The notes beneath the pieces were generated by a model that was not told the origin of the DNA, did not search any database, and worked only from the letters and a program-made list of their open reading frames with translations. Shown here piece by piece: positions 46,076-58,692 of a stretch of 64,000 nt of DNA. The stretch spans positions 3,596,001-3,660,000 of the forward strand of contig NC_134426.1 of assembly GCF_030867145.1 (NCBI RefSeq), in the 5' to 3' direction. This DNA is from Opisthocomus hoazin. Its lineage: Eukaryota > Chordata > Aves > Opisthocomiformes > Opisthocomidae. Both the position numbers and the translations under genes were made by a program. Within the stretch, counting starts at the first letter, position 1. Every line of letters starts with the position of its first letter.

Positions 46076-46137
46076 AGAAGAGAAGGAAAGCTCAATAAAA
46101 TGCTGTTTGGAAGGTTCCAATGGCATGTGCAGAAAAA

Positions 46138-46203
46138 GAGATGTCACTGAAAGAGTAGCATTGTGGTACAAGAGTGACCTTGCTACTCTTTCAGTGACAT
46201 CTC
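46138..46203. repeat. Perfect 23-bp inverted repeat with 20-base loop
   Basis: Arms at 46138-46160 and 46181-46203 are exact reverse complements. Copies A (near 15515-15550) and C (near 60310-60350) contain the left arm in diverged form but lack the right arm, so the right arm is an insertion particular to copy B. Confidence 0.9.
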
Positions 46204-46599
46204 AGAGGGAACCTGGATCAACCCACGGCTTTGTGTTTCAAGGAACAGCCAGTGAGTGTACGGAGACGTCAATGGAAGGCATAGAAATGCCAGGGTGAGA
46301 GTTAGGTAGGAAATAAAGATGCGTGTCTACAGGCTGAAGGTAAAGAGATGCAGGCATGGGATGGTGTAGGACAGCCTGCAGTGGAGATGGCTAAGTACTG
46401 CGGCAGGGCAGAAAGGCTCAACAGGACCGAGGGCTTTGTCGCCTTGGCTATGGCAGTTGCCTCTGCCATCAAGGCCTACCAGAAGAAACATTATTTGAGG
46501 CTCTGGACTTTGTTTCATCCTCATCCCTTCTTTTGGAGGCTGGGAGGTTTCATGGAATTTTCCTACACTGAGCATTGCTCACCCTCTGTACAGCCCCAG

Positions 46600-47690
46600 G
46601 CCAAAGTTAGCAATTCTCACAAACATCCATCATGAGACACCGACACCAAGATGCACAAATTAAGCAAACTCCTAAATCAGGCTTTGTGCTTTGTGAACTT
46701 CGTCAGCTTGATAAGCGAGTGTGGAATACAAGGGAAACCCTGTGGAGGCAGGGTGATGGCTGTGGGAAACTGTACAGCTTGAGACAGAACAGCACTGTCT
46801 CATGACCCTGAAGGAGCAGCGCATCCTGTGCCTCCCTTTGCTGTTCTCAGGAGATCAGCTGTTTTCACACATCCAGCTGCAAAAGATCCTGGAAAATAGC
46901 AACCGTGAACTTCGCAAAGCCACAAATCCAAAGATGATTGGCTCTAGTAACTATTGTATTAGTATATATGGTATTCACTTGAGCAATAAAATGACTCTGA
47001 TTGAGCACAAGATTGGGGTCCATGAAGTCATTCACCACAGCTGGCTTGTGAAACCCATCTCCCTCTGAGACGTCAGGCAGGCAAAGTGTTAAGCACTTGT
47101 GCATGGCAACAACGAGTCTTGCAGGGGGGGCTGTGAAAACGCCAAGGCACCCCTCCCCACGCACACAGATTTATTTTCGAGAACTTTCAGGAAGCTGTGA
47201 AACAGGTAAATGAAGGCTATAAAAGCAGAGGAAGCCAGGTCCTTGCGACACACACCCACTACCGGAGGACACTGACCACCAGTAGAGACTGCCACTGGAT
47301 CCAATGGTGATGAGACCTTTTCATTTATTTCTTCCTTTTGTTTTCCTCTCTTTCTCTACCTCTGACATTCTAGGCACATAAAGGTAATGTTGTTGTAGGT
47401 TTGTCAGTCTGCTGTGTTCTGTGGTTTCATAAAATCAGACATAGTGTTGTGGTAAGCCTTGCCAAGTCAATATCTGTTCTAATCCCACAGTGCTCAAATG
47501 AATGTTATGAAGTTACTAAGTAATCATACTTTGTAATCTTACTGAATTTCAAGTAAAGCATCGGTTTTAGTCAAGCCTCTTGATCATTGTTGTGACTTCT
47601 GGGTATCGCAAAGAGAAATAAAAAAAACCCTGTCCTTAACCCACTGAGTGGGACAGAGCACCCTAACACCCCACTACTCGCAAGAAGAGC
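46600..47690 (+). mobile_element. B-specific insertion, LTR-like
   Basis: About 1.1 kb is absent from the same place in A (near 15125) and C (near 59935). It has a TATAAAAG box at 47219 and AATAAA at about 47617, about 400 bases apart, which suits an LTR reading on the plus strand. Termini and target-site duplication could not be fixed, because the flanks are altered. No coding sequence. Confidence 0.5.
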
Positions 47691-49499
47691 CCTGAGCCAC
47701 GCGTGAGGGACAGGGTCTAGCTTCCCAGGGCCTGGGGCTCAGCCCTTGGCCTTGCTGCTACATAAAGCAGACCAAGGGTTTTCTCAGCATTGCAGCCACC
47801 TGCACAGTGCCTCTGCCTACCTGCAATCGTGGCCTCCAATTCTCTGCTCTAAGGAGTCCCTGGGGAGGCTTTGTCAGTAATGGACCGCAGTGGGGCCAAT
47901 CAATGCTTCCAGGTACTTCCAGTTTTCCTGCTGACTTCTTGAACAGTTTTTTCTATCCCCTCTCAGTATCTGAGCTTCAGGGACTCAACACCAAATACCC
48001 AATGGGGCTCATTAAAATACGGGAAGCGCTAACAAGCTAATGTGTAATTTTCTTTGAGTCTGCAACTTATGCAGCTAATTGGAGTTTTTTCATAGTGTAG
48101 TTAAGGAGGAAGATGTCCTACTGCACCTAATAAATTTTTTTTTTTTTTTTTAAGGGATATTTTTAATTGCTTTTCAGCTTACAGAAGAAGTGGTAGAAGC
48201 ATTCTCCAAGTGCTAGTAGTCCAGTGTGTCTCCTCACGATGTCTGGACAGGTAGGAAAAACAGTCCCTTCAGGTCCGACAACTTTGCTCCTCACCTCCCC
48301 AACCCCAATGTTTCTCTCATCGGCCACCTGGGGCTTGTGTCACTGTTCCTTGCATCAGACTTCTCCAGTGATCTCTGCAGCTGGATGTTACAGCTCCATT
48401 GCACCATCTCCCAGCTACTGTCCTTAGAGAACTGCCTGCTCACAGACACAAAATGAGTTTTCCTATTTGTAAGGAAGGAAAATTAAAGCATGACCAATTT
48501 TCGTAAGGAACAAAATACACTCTGTAACCATATGCTAACTAGAAGCTGCCTCTAGTGAGGTTGCTTCTCTGTAAGGGATAAAATTCTCAGAAATGTCGGA
48601 GATAATAGGTAAAAGAAGATAGAAGTGAACATAATTAAAGAGGTGCCAAAAGAGACAATTAGACTACTGAAATATAGATGAGCTTTCAACTACCTGAAGC
48701 TCAAAACAGCAGTATAAGTGAGAGGTATCTGAACGAAAAAGAAGTAGGAAGATGAAATTGGAGAGCAATGGAAATGGCCTTTGTCTAGGCAGTCTGTGTT
48801 TGACAAGACATTAGAAAAGGTCATTGTTTCAGGACAGGTGAGAATATATGAAAGAGTAGAGAAACTAAATACACTGCAGAAGAGGCAGAATAGTGGTACT
48901 CATCTTATAGGGGAAGATCGAAGTTTCTTTGGAATATCCCTTTTCAAAGGTCATGGGATTGCAGAGGGCTCTTGTGAGTGAGGACAGACCAATGTTGTAC
49001 CCATCGTTGAAAGAGGTTGAAACGGCAACCCAGGGAACCCCAGGCTGTACAAGGTCGCATTGGTGAGGAGCGAGCCCTGAAGTAGGGTCCTCTGGGGTGA
49101 CATTTCTGGGCAGCTGAAATAGAAGACTGTGTCCAAGAATCATCAGCATGTACTTACCAAGGGTCAATCATGCCTCACTGACCTGATTGCCTTCATGATG
49201 GAATAACAGCATTTGTGAATGAGGGGAGAGCAGTGTCTGTTGTTTCTCTCTGCTTCAGCGAGATATTCGAAGTGGTCTCCCTCCATATCCTTGTACCCAG
49301 GATAGGCCATTACAGTCTGGATGGGGAGACAGATGGGCAAAACACGAGTCGGAAGATGAGGCTGAGAGGACAGTGGTGAAGGGGTCATACCCTACCTGGA
49401 GGTGACTGGGACATACTGGGGCATTGTGGGGCAGTACTGGGAACTCTCCTGGGCCCAAAGCAATGTAAGACCTGTATCCTTTGTACAGAGGAAGCAACT

Positions 49500-50290
49500 C
49501 TCACATGTATTAGTAGCAACCAATTGGGGTATATTCCTTCAGGAGTGGACTGCTCCAGCATGGGTCCACCCCCACAGGCCACAGGTCCTGCCAGAAAACC
49601 TGCTCCTGCGTCGGCTTCTCTCCATGGGCAGCAGTTCCTGCCAGGAGCCTGCTCCACAATGGTCTTCCATGGGCTGCGGGTCTCACTATCCTAAGGGAGA
49701 AATGCCAGCCCAGCACAGCTTCTCTTCTGGACTAGACCACCAGACGTCCTGCAGGGTGGGTGTTTCCTGTGCCTGTGGGAGTCAAGAAAACTCAATGCTT
49801 GTAACACACCAGTGTCTTGGCTACTGGTCATCCAGCGTCAAGGCCTGCTCTGTTTCCACTTACTCCCTTCCAGTGTGTAAGTGGGCAGTGGGAAAGAAGT
49901 TGTGAGAGGACACAGCCAAGACAGCTGATCCAAACTGACCACAGGAATATTCCGTACCATATGAACTCATGCTAAGAAATAAAAGCTTGGGACAGAGGAA
50001 AAGGATGTGAAGGTTTTTATCATTTAAGGAATTTGAAGGCTGAAGAGCAGCAGAGCATCAGTCTGCTTGTGGGAGGTGGTGAAGGATGGTCTTTGTTTCA
50101 TTTGATGAGGTCTTTTTTTAATCTCTTTTCTTCATCTATTAAACTCTTATTATTATCTAGAGCAGAAAGTTTTCACACTTCATTTCTTCTTGTTCTCTTC
50201 CCTGTCCCACTGGGGAAGGGGAGGAAAGAGTGAGTAGCAGCTGGGCTACTGGCCAGAGTCAGCACACAACAGCAAGGAAGCTCTTGATAA
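49500..50290 (+). mobile_element. LTR relic, in copy B
   Basis: Orthologous in position to the LTR relic of copy A (12430-13330), inverted. Here the GC-rich units (GGACTGCTCCAGCATGGGTCC near 49555, then related units to 49670) are well preserved and match a repeat familiar from bird genomes. Confidence 0.55.
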
Positions 50291-51894
50291 CTGGGAGTGA
50301 GTTCAGTGCAGGGCTGCCTGCTCAGAGGCTGAAGCACTTTTCTGGCAGGAGAAACTGAGGGCAAGGGCCTTGTTTAGCCAGGAGAGTGGAAGGTCTCAAG
50401 AACCTTGTAGCAACCTGTCATTCCCTACGGAGAAGTTTTCATGAAGATGGAGCCAGTCTTGTCAGCGTGGTGCTTGGCAGGAGGACAATAGACAATAGTA
50501 AGATGTTGAAATAGGAAGGATCAGGACAGAGATAAGGAAAAAAATATTTTTCTCCATGAGGACATCCAAGCATTGCAGCAGGTCTTCTAGAGATGTTGTG
50601 CTGTCTCTGTCCTTGGCAGCTCTCCAGCCACCACTGGATTACACCTTGAGCAATGTGGTCTGGCTCCAAAGCTGGTCCTAACATGACCACGAGGTAAGAG
50701 CAGAGACCTCCTCAAGTGCCATTAAGGAGATGGGAAAATTAAATGATGCTGGGGTTCCTTTCCCCTCTTGGTCTTCCCTTGAGGACAGTAGGGAAAGTTC
50801 TCAGGTTCCCCACAAGCATGGAACTAAGTCAGATGTTAGTATAGTCAGACCAGCTGCAGCTTTCTTGTCCTGCTCCAGGCAGCATTGCTCAGATGCAAGG
50901 CTGCTTGACAGGTATCCTCAAAACACTAATCTCAAACACTTCCTTTGCTTCCCCTTCTATTTGTGTTTTCACTCTTCCCACCTCTCCAGTCCTGTTCTTT
51001 AACCGTCCTTATCCACTGCTATGCAAAAAAAAAAAAAAAAAGCCAAGTCTTCTTTTCCATTTCCCCACTGGACCTGCGTTTACTCACTTTGTACCCACAT
51101 TTCTTAGATGATTGCCACGATGCTTACTACCTCGCTTAGCAACTTGATGAATACTGGCACTCTTTGCTTATCTGTAACTACCTAATTCATGGTCATATTA
51201 GCACCATGGCACAGGATGACGATAAGTACACATACTTTCCAAGCTGGATGGTTGGAGGTTCTGACCATGGGGACCTGGAGACACCTGGGGATTTGGCCAA
51301 CAGGGACCTGAATGTTGAGAAGGAAAAGCTGCAGAATAAGTCCAAACAGTAGCATGGGAAGGGATCTGACTAGCAAAGGAGTGCCTTGATAAGAAGGACC
51401 AGGGCATCATGACGGCAGATGCCATAGGAGCCAGTGGGCCTCATATTTCAATAGGAAAGTGACAGTGTCCAGAGGAGGTCTTCCAAAATAGAGGGAGCGG
51501 CCTAAACCATGAAATGTGAGGAGATTCCGAGGAAACTGGGTCTATCTGGCCTCCTGAAGGAGAGGCATGGATTGCCCTAGTAAAAGCCTACTGCTACCTG
51601 GAGATATGACAGAGCCAAGCTCTCGTCTGCAGTGGCTAGTGATATGATAGAGGTAACAGCCACAAAGTGCCTCTTAGGAGCTTGCAGCTGAGCCTTATGG
51701 AAAATAAAATGGACTAGGAGGTGACTGCTGTCATATCTACCTCTGGAGCTCTTCACATTTCAGCTCCAAAACATCACAGCCATTCTGGAGTCTGGACGAG
51801 ACACCCCCAACAGTCTCTTCCCCACCAACACTTCTATGAGCCTGTGCTTCCCTACGTGTTCTACAAGAAGAGATTAAGCTGGAGGTGAGGTCCT

Positions 51895-53219
51895 CTACAT
51901 CATAGAACAACTCAGAGTGGAACGGAGCTCAGAAGGTCTCAAGTCCAATGCCCAGCTCAAAGCAAGGCCAGCCCTGAGGTCAGACCTTGTTGCGCAGCAA
52001 ATGTCAGCATCCACAGAGAGAGTTTACACATAAACCAGGCATCTAAGCCCCGATTACACAAATGGAGACAGTGCATTTGGCCAGCTGCCTGACGACAGCT
52101 ATTGGTATGCCAGGCCTCCTGAGATTCCTAGGAACATTCACCTTCTACAAGCTTCCTGGGATGTCTTCCCACCATGGGGTGCTTTAGGCTGTAAACAGAA
52201 CTGAAAGCAAGGCTCTGACTTGGGTACTCTCAAATTAATTGCTAAATGAGACCAAGGTGGAAGGGGCTCTTGTAAGAGATTTCAGGCCTTTGAGGAAGGA
52301 GCTGAAGATAACAGTTTGGAACTAGGACAGCCTTCAGATCACTCCACATGTGACGACTCTGTTCCTGACATCCAATCCTTGGCCCCCACAAACGTCACCT
52401 GTTCCTCTCCTCCCAAAACCTCAACAAGTGGTGGAAAGAAAGGAAGCAGAAAGGCCTGTGGCCTCTGTGAGTCAGCTGGAGTCTGGCACTTGGAGGTCCA
52501 CAGTGTCATTTCCTTGTATATCTGACAAAGATGAAGATGGGAAGTGAGTCTGAATGCCCAAGTCATCAAAGTCCATGAACAGGCAAAGCTGTGTCTACAG
52601 CTGTGTTTGGAGACCAGTAGGTGTACAGCAAAGATGAAGCTGGGGCTGCAGCTCAGGCCTGGGCTAAAAGGGTCTCCTGGGCCCAAGGAACAGAGGTGTG
52701 GGTGGAGGCCCCAGGCATGGCTGGTCAGGGCCATGAAGGCCTATTGATGCTCTCCGGGTCCTGACACTGCACAGAAAAAGGAATTAAAAAAAAAGGCAAA
52801 ATTAGATATATAAAATGCGGAAGCATAAATACGGAGTTCCTCCAAAGAACATATCTCCACTCAAACTTCTGTTCCTTGAAACACAAAGAGATGGGCTGGT
52901 CTCATCCTCCTTCTGGATGACTTCTTGCACCACAGCACTACCCTTTGCATGACATTTCTTCAGCCTCAAGTTCATTCTCCGCCTGCCAAGCTGTTCTCCG
53001 TGGCGGTGTTGCTATATCCTGCTGTTTCCTACCTCCAGGGAAATCTCCCACCCACCAGCCTTCTTGAAGCCTTTCACCAGACCACTGAGAAGCAGCCTCC
53101 CCATCATCTCGCAAGTCTGCTAGCCTTTCAGCTTCTTGGATAGACATGCCCAAGCTGTGTGCCTGCTGCTGTCCCAACATGTCCTCAGACAGAAGGGACA
53201 CGACCCTATCCGCACATTC
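51895..53219. other. Spacer between inverted arms B and C
   Basis: Begins with a degraded CR1 3' tail in reverse (ATCATAGAACAACTCAGAG at about 51900, then GGTCTCAAGTCCAATGCCC). The remaining ~1.2 kb holds no gene that I recognise. Short AT-rich runs occur near 52785-52830. Confidence 0.45.
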
Positions 53220-53295
53220 CCTTCAGCAGGCCAGGAAGGCCCAGTTCCCTCACACTCTCCTCACAGTTCACACTTTAGGCCCCCTCACTCCATCT

Positions 53296-56290
53296 TAGAA
53301 TCATAGAAAGTTTAGGGTTGGAAGGGACCCCTAGATGTCATCTAGTCCAAACCCCCTGCAGCAAGCAGGGACACCACTAACTAGATCAGATTGCTCAGAG
53401 CCCTGTCCAACCTGGTCTTGAATGTTTCCAGGGGTGGGGCCTCCACTACCTCTCTGGGCAACCCATTCCAGTGTTTCACCACACTCACTGTAAAGAATTT
53501 CTTCCTTATATCTACCCTACACCTACCTGTTTTAGTTTAAAACCATTACCCCTCGTCCTGTCACTGCTGTCTCTACTAAAAAGATTGTCCCCATCTTTCC
53601 TATAGGCTCCCTTTAAGTACTGAAAGGCTGCAATCAGGTCTCCCCACAGCCTTCTCTTCTCCAGGCTGAACAAGCCCAACTCTCTCAGCCTGTCCTCATA
53701 GGAGAGGTGCTCCAGCCCTCGGATCATTTTTGTAGCCCTCCTTTGGACCCGCTCCAACAGTTCCATGTCCTTCTTGTGCTGAGGGCTCCAGAGCTGAACG
53801 CAGTACTCCAGGTGAGGTCTCACCAGAGCAGAGGAGAGGGGCAGAATCACCTCTCTCGACCTGCTGGCCACGCTTCTCTTGATGCAGCCCAGGACACGGT
53901 TGGCCCTCTGGGCTGTCAGTGCACATTGCTGGCTCATGTCCAGCCTTTGGTCTATCAGTACCTCCAAGTCCCTCTCAGCAGAGCTGCTCTCGATCCTTTC
54001 ATCCCCCAGCCTGTATTGATAGTGGGGATTACCCCGACCCAGGTGTAGGACCTTGCACTTGGCCTTGTTGAACCTCATGAGGTTCACACAGGCCCACCTC
54101 TCCAGCTTGTCCAGGTCCCTCTGGATGGCATCCTGTCCTTCTGGTGTCTCGACCGTACCACTCAGTTTGCTGTCATCTGCAAACTTGCTGAGGGTACACT
54201 CAATGTCGCTGCCCATGTCATTGATAAATATATTGAACAACAGCGGTCCCAGTACAGACCCCTGAGGGACTCCACTCGCCACTGGTCTCCATGTGGACAT
54301 TGAGTCGTTGACCACTACCCTTTGGCTGTGACCATCCAACCAATTCCTTATCCACCAAACGGTCTACCCATCAAATCCATGGCTCTCCAATTTAGAGAGA
54401 AGGATGTTGTGGGGGACCGTGTCAAAGGCTTTACAAAAATCCAGATGGATGACATCTATTGGTTTTCCCTTGTCCACCCTTGTTGTTACACCATCATAGA
54501 AAGCCACTAGGTTGGTGAGGCAGGATTTGACCTTGGTGAAGCCATGCTGGCTGTCTTGAATCACCTCCCTGGCCTCCATGTGCCTTAGCATATCTTCTAG
54601 GAGGATCTGTCCCATGATCTTCCCAGGCACAGAGGTGAGGCTGACAGGTCAGTAGTTCCCAGGGTCTTCCTTTCTACCCTTTCTGAAAAGGGACACAATG
54701 TTTCCCTTTTTCCAGTCACTGGGGACTTCCCCTGACTGCCATGACTTTTCAAATATCATGGAGAGTGGCTTGGCAACTACATCAGCCAGTTCCCTCAGGA
54801 CTGTGGGATGCATCTCATCAGGTCCCATGGACTTCTGTACGTTTAGGTTCTTCAGGAGGTCCCGAACCTGGTCTTCACTTACAGCTGGAGGGATTTTACC
54901 CTCCTGGTCTCCTTCATGCCATTCATCGACTCAGGAGGGGTGAGGAGAGAGGTTGCCAGTGAAGACTGAGGCAAAAAAGTTGTTGACTACCTCAGCTTTC
55001 TCCTCATCTGCTGTTGCCAGTTCGCCGGTCTCGCTCATGAGCGGGGGTACGCTTTCTTTGACCATCTTTTTCCGGCTGACATACCTGTAGAAGCCCTTCT
55101 TGTTATTTTTTGCATCCCTTGCCAAGTTCAGCTCCAGCTGTGCCTTGGCCTTCCTGACCCCATCCCTACACAACCGGGCAGCTTCCCTATACTCTTCCCA
55201 GGAAGCCAGTCCCTGCTTCCACTGCCTGTGCAGTTCCCTCTTGTTCCTTAGTTTCACCAGCATCTCTTGCCTCAGCCATGCCGGTCTCTTCCCTTCTCTG
55301 CCTGACTTCTTACACTTGGGGATCGAGAGCTCTTGCGCTCTCTGGAATACATCATTAAAGACCTGCCAGCGCTGTTCTGTTTCCCTGTCCCTGAGGACCG
55401 TTTCCCAGGGAGTCCTTCTGACTATCTCCTTGAAGAGCTGGAAATTTGCCCTCCTAAAATTTAGGGTCCTGACTATGCTCTTCATTATTCCCATTTCCCT
55501 CAGTAGCGTTAGTTCCACCAGCGCGTGGTCACTGCAGCCCAGGCTACCTCCGATCTTGACATCCCCAACTAGCTCACTCGCATTGGTGACCACCAGGTCT
55601 AGTATCGCATCCCCTCGGGTAGGGGTGCTTATTACCTGGCTTAAGAAGTCGTCCTCAACGCATTCTATGAACCTGCTGGATTGCCTACAGCTTGCCATGT
55701 TGCTTTTCCAGCAGATGTCGGGGTAGTTGAAGTCCCCGAGTAGGATGAGAGCCTGCGAGCGCGAAGCCTCCTGGAGTTGGAGGAAGAACACTTCGTCTAT
55801 CAGCTCCTCTTGATCTGGCGGCCTGTAGTAGACACCAACCACTAGGTTCCCTTTGTTGCCTCTCTCTCTGATTCTTACCCATAAGCTTTCGACCTGCTCG
55901 TGGTTATTCTTAAGGGACAGCTCTTCACTCTGTAGTGTTTTCTTGATGTAAAGGGCAACGCCCCCGCCCCTCCTTCCTCGCCTGTCCCTTCTGAACAGCC
56001 TGTAGCCATCAAGAGATACATTCCAGTCGTGGGATTCATCCCACCAAGTTTCCGTGATGGCAATCAGGTCGTAGCTTTCCAGCAGCACGATTGCTTCCAG
56101 CTCCTCCCGTTTGTTTCCCATGCTGCGTGCGTTTGTATAGAGGCATTTCATCTGAGCTGTCGGCCTTGCTACCTTCATAGCAGAGCACCCCTTTTTTCCC
56201 TTGAGGTGTTTCATGGGTATTTTCTTGTTGGCACCTGATACCTCAGGCGCCTCCAGCTCCCTTCCGCAAGACTTCCACATTGCTGCTGAC
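53296..56290 (-). mobile_element. CR1 LINE, about 3 kb, nearly complete ORF2
   Basis: Longest CR1 in the window. The 3' end is at about 53296 (TTAGAATCATAG in reverse). The 5' end is near 56290, where homology to copy B resumes. It contains essentially all of ORF2, endonuclease plus reverse transcriptase, but no ORF1. No long target-site duplication is seen, as is usual for CR1. Confidence 0.93.
53512..56280 (-). pseudogene. CR1 ORF2 (endonuclease plus reverse transcriptase), broken by three stops
   Basis: The protein would nick DNA and copy the element's RNA at the nick. Text starts from an ATG at 56278-56280; the frame is open a little further upstream, but only in flanking DNA. The endonuclease region has YTNARS, ITETWW, LLGDFNYPD and the catalytic GCSDH pair. 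It is followed by the LELNLARD linker, the palm motif [26 protein letters not shown] and the C-terminal domain. Stops interrupt one otherwise continuous frame at 54931-54933 (TGA), 54649-54651 (TGA) and 54364-54366 (TAG), with a frameshift near 53520. The two TGA codons stand where related copies have Arg, so both could be CGA-to-TGA changes at CpG. It is inactive but recent. Confidence 0.9.
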
Positions 56291-57504
56291 TCTTGGCAGA
56301 CCTCCTCTGGACCCTCTCCACTTTCTTCACTTTCCTTTTGAAATGGGAGGCCCACTGGCTCCTATGGCATCTGCCATTATGATGCCCAGGCCCATCTCCT
56401 CAGGGCACCCCTTCACTGGTCAGATCCCTTCCCATGCTGCTGCATGGAGTTGTTCTGCAACTTTTCCTTTTATATCTTCAGGTTTCTGCTGGTCAAATCC
56501 ACACGTGTCTCAAGGTCCCCATGAACAAAACCTCCACGTGTCCAGCTTTTAAAGTACGTGTGCTCATGGTTATCCTGTGCCATGGTGTTTCTAATACAAC
56601 CATCAATTAAGATAAGAAAAGATTACTCGTGTTCATGGAGTTTCCAATCAAGGTAGAAAGCACCGTGGCAATCGTCTAAGAAAGAAGGGTACAAAGAGAG
56701 CAAACGCAGGCCCAGTGGGGAAATGGTGAAGAAGACTTGGCTTTTTTTTAGCATAGGAGGTCACAAGGATTGTTAAAGCGTAGGACTGGAGAGGAGGGAA
56801 GAGTGAAAAGGGAATGAAAGGGGATGCAAAGAAAATGATGGGGACTGTTTGGGGATGCTTGTCAAGCAGCCTGCCATCTAAGTAACGCTGCCTGGAGCAG
56901 GACAGGAAATCTGCAGCTGGTCTGACTACCCTAACATCTGACTTAGTTCCATCTGACTTAGTCACGGGAACCTGAGAATTTTTCCTGCTGTGCTCAAGGG
57001 AAGACCAAGAGGGGAAGAAACCCCAGCAACACTTGAGTTTCCTGTATCTTTAATTGGACTTGAGGAGGTCTCTGCTCTGGCCTCACATTCACATCAGGAA
57101 TATCTGTACAGCCTGACCACGTTGCTCAAGTCTTGCTCTAGTGGTGGCTGGAAAGCTTCCAGGGACAGAGATGGCACAACATCTCTGGAAGACCTGCTGC
57201 AATGCTTGGATGCCCTCATGGAGGGAAAGATTTTCCTTCTCTCTGTTCTGAATCATTCTTATTTCCACATCTTGCTACTGTTTATTACCCTCCTCCCAGG
57301 CACCACGGTGACAAGACTGGCTCCATCTTCATGAAAAATTCCCCATAGGGACAGACAGGCTGCTATGAGGTTCTTGAGATCTTCCACTCTCCAGGCTAAA
57401 CAAGACCCTTGCCCTCCGTTTCAACTGCCAGGCAAGTGCTTCAGCCCCTGAGCATCTTGGCAGCCCTGCACTGAACTCACTCCCAGTTATCAAGAACTTC
57501 CCTG
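56291..57504. other. Copy C spacer without gene
   Basis: Aligned with 11400-12430 of A and inverted 50290-51450 of B. Contains a short CR1-like patch at about 57350-57490. No coding gene. Confidence 0.45.
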
Positions 57505-58010
57505 CTGTGTTGGGTTAAATCTGGCCACTAGTCCAGCAGCCAGGCACTCATTCCTCCCCTTCCCCAGTGGGACAGGGCAGAACACAGGGAGAAATAAAGT
57601 GTGAAAAGTTTCAGCTCAAGATAATAACAGATTAATAGGTGAAGAAAAGAGACTAATAAGGTCTCACCGAGTGAAACAAAGACCATCCTTCACCACCTCC
57701 CACAAGCAGTCTGATGCCCAGTCACTTTCCAAGCAGCAGATAAATTGGACAATAAATATGTCCACATCCTTCTTCCTCTGTCACATGCTTTTATTCCTGA
57801 GCATGAGGTCCTTTGGTATGGAATATCCCTCTGGGGAGTTTGGATCAGATGTCCTGGCGTTGTCCCCTCTCGGCTTCTTTCCCACCACCCACTTACTCAC
57901 TGGGCAGGAGCAGAATGAGAAACAGAGCAGACCTTGACACTGGGCAAACATGGATAAACAATAGCCAAGACACTGGTGTGTTCCAAGCATTGAATTTTCT
58001 ACTTTTTGAA
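57505..58010 (-). mobile_element. LTR relic, in copy C
   Basis: Counterpart of 12430-13330 in A. Its right-hand ~450 bases (the part with CTGCTCCAGC units in B) are missing here, so C suffered an internal deletion. Confidence 0.5.
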
Positions 58011-58019
58011 TTTTCTATT

Positions 58020-58500
58020 TTTCTACTGCCCCACAATGCCCCAGTATGTCCCAGTGACCTCCAGGTAGGGCATGACTCCTTCACCACTGCTCTCTCAGCC
58101 TGATGGTCCAACTGTTTTTTTATCCATTTCTTTGTCAGCTCATACAGACAGTAATGGCCTAACCTGGGAAAAAGGACATTGAGGGAGACCATGTCAGAAG
58201 GGTCAAAAATGGCATCCACTGTTCTTTACTCATCCACAAATGCTGATACTTCGTCATGGCGGCAAGCAGGTTTGAGAGGCATGACTGACCCATCATCAAT
58301 CCATGCTGACCGCTATCAGACATGTTCTTCTTACGTAGGTGCACAGAAATGCCAAAGTGACCTTGTACAGCCTGGGGTTCCCTGGATTGTCTTTCTGACC
58401 TTTTTCAACAACAGGCGCAACCTTGCCTTGTCCTCACTCACAAGAGCCCTCGACCAATGCCATGAAATTTTGAAAGGGATATTCCAAAGAAATATGGATC
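58020..58500 (-). mobile_element. Old CR1 reverse-transcriptase fragment, in copy C
   Basis: Counterpart of 13380-13900. Minus-strand text includes KKWIKKQLDHQAERAVVK, a degraded CR1 reverse-transcriptase block. Confidence 0.55.
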
Positions 58501-58524
58501 TCTCCCTATAACTTCAAAACTGAA

Positions 58525-58692
58525 CCACAGAATGGTTGGGTTTGCAAGGCACCTCTGTGGGTCACCCAGTCCAACCTCCCTGCCGAAGCAGGGTCACCCA
58601 GAGCAGGCTGCACAGGACCTTGTCCAGGGGGGTCTTGAATATCTCCGGAGAAGGAGACTCCACAACCTCCCTGGGCAGCTTGTTCCAGTGCT
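58525..58692 (-). mobile_element. CR1 3' fragment specific to copy C
   Basis: About 168 bp starting with a CACAGAATGGTTGGGTTTGC tail in reverse, then the CR1 3' untranslated region and the last codons of ORF2. Copy A at the same point (about 13890-13905) has no CR1, so this inserted after A and C separated, or was lost from A. Confidence 0.85.

Larger units (their letters stand above)
45670..51890 (-). repeat. Segmental copy B, inverted relative to A and C
   Basis: Reverse complement of about 10990-16020 (copy A). Its outer end (51890) faces the start of copy C (53220) across 1.3 kb, so B and C form a large interrupted inverted repeat. B-specific changes are a ~1.1-kb insertion at 46600-47690, a 22-23-bp inverted insertion at 46181-46203, a T17 run at 48135-48151 and an A17 run at 51025-51041. 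Confidence 0.85.

Noticed and set aside
48135-48151. T17 run (and A17 at 51025-51041) as processed-pseudogene tails
   Set aside because: Copies A and C have shorter T/A-rich runs at the same places, so these are homopolymer expansions in copy B and not new retroposed cDNA.
54931-56355. 474-codon open frame as a host gene
   Set aside because: It is the CR1 endonuclease domain; its first ~25 codons are flanking DNA read from a GTG.
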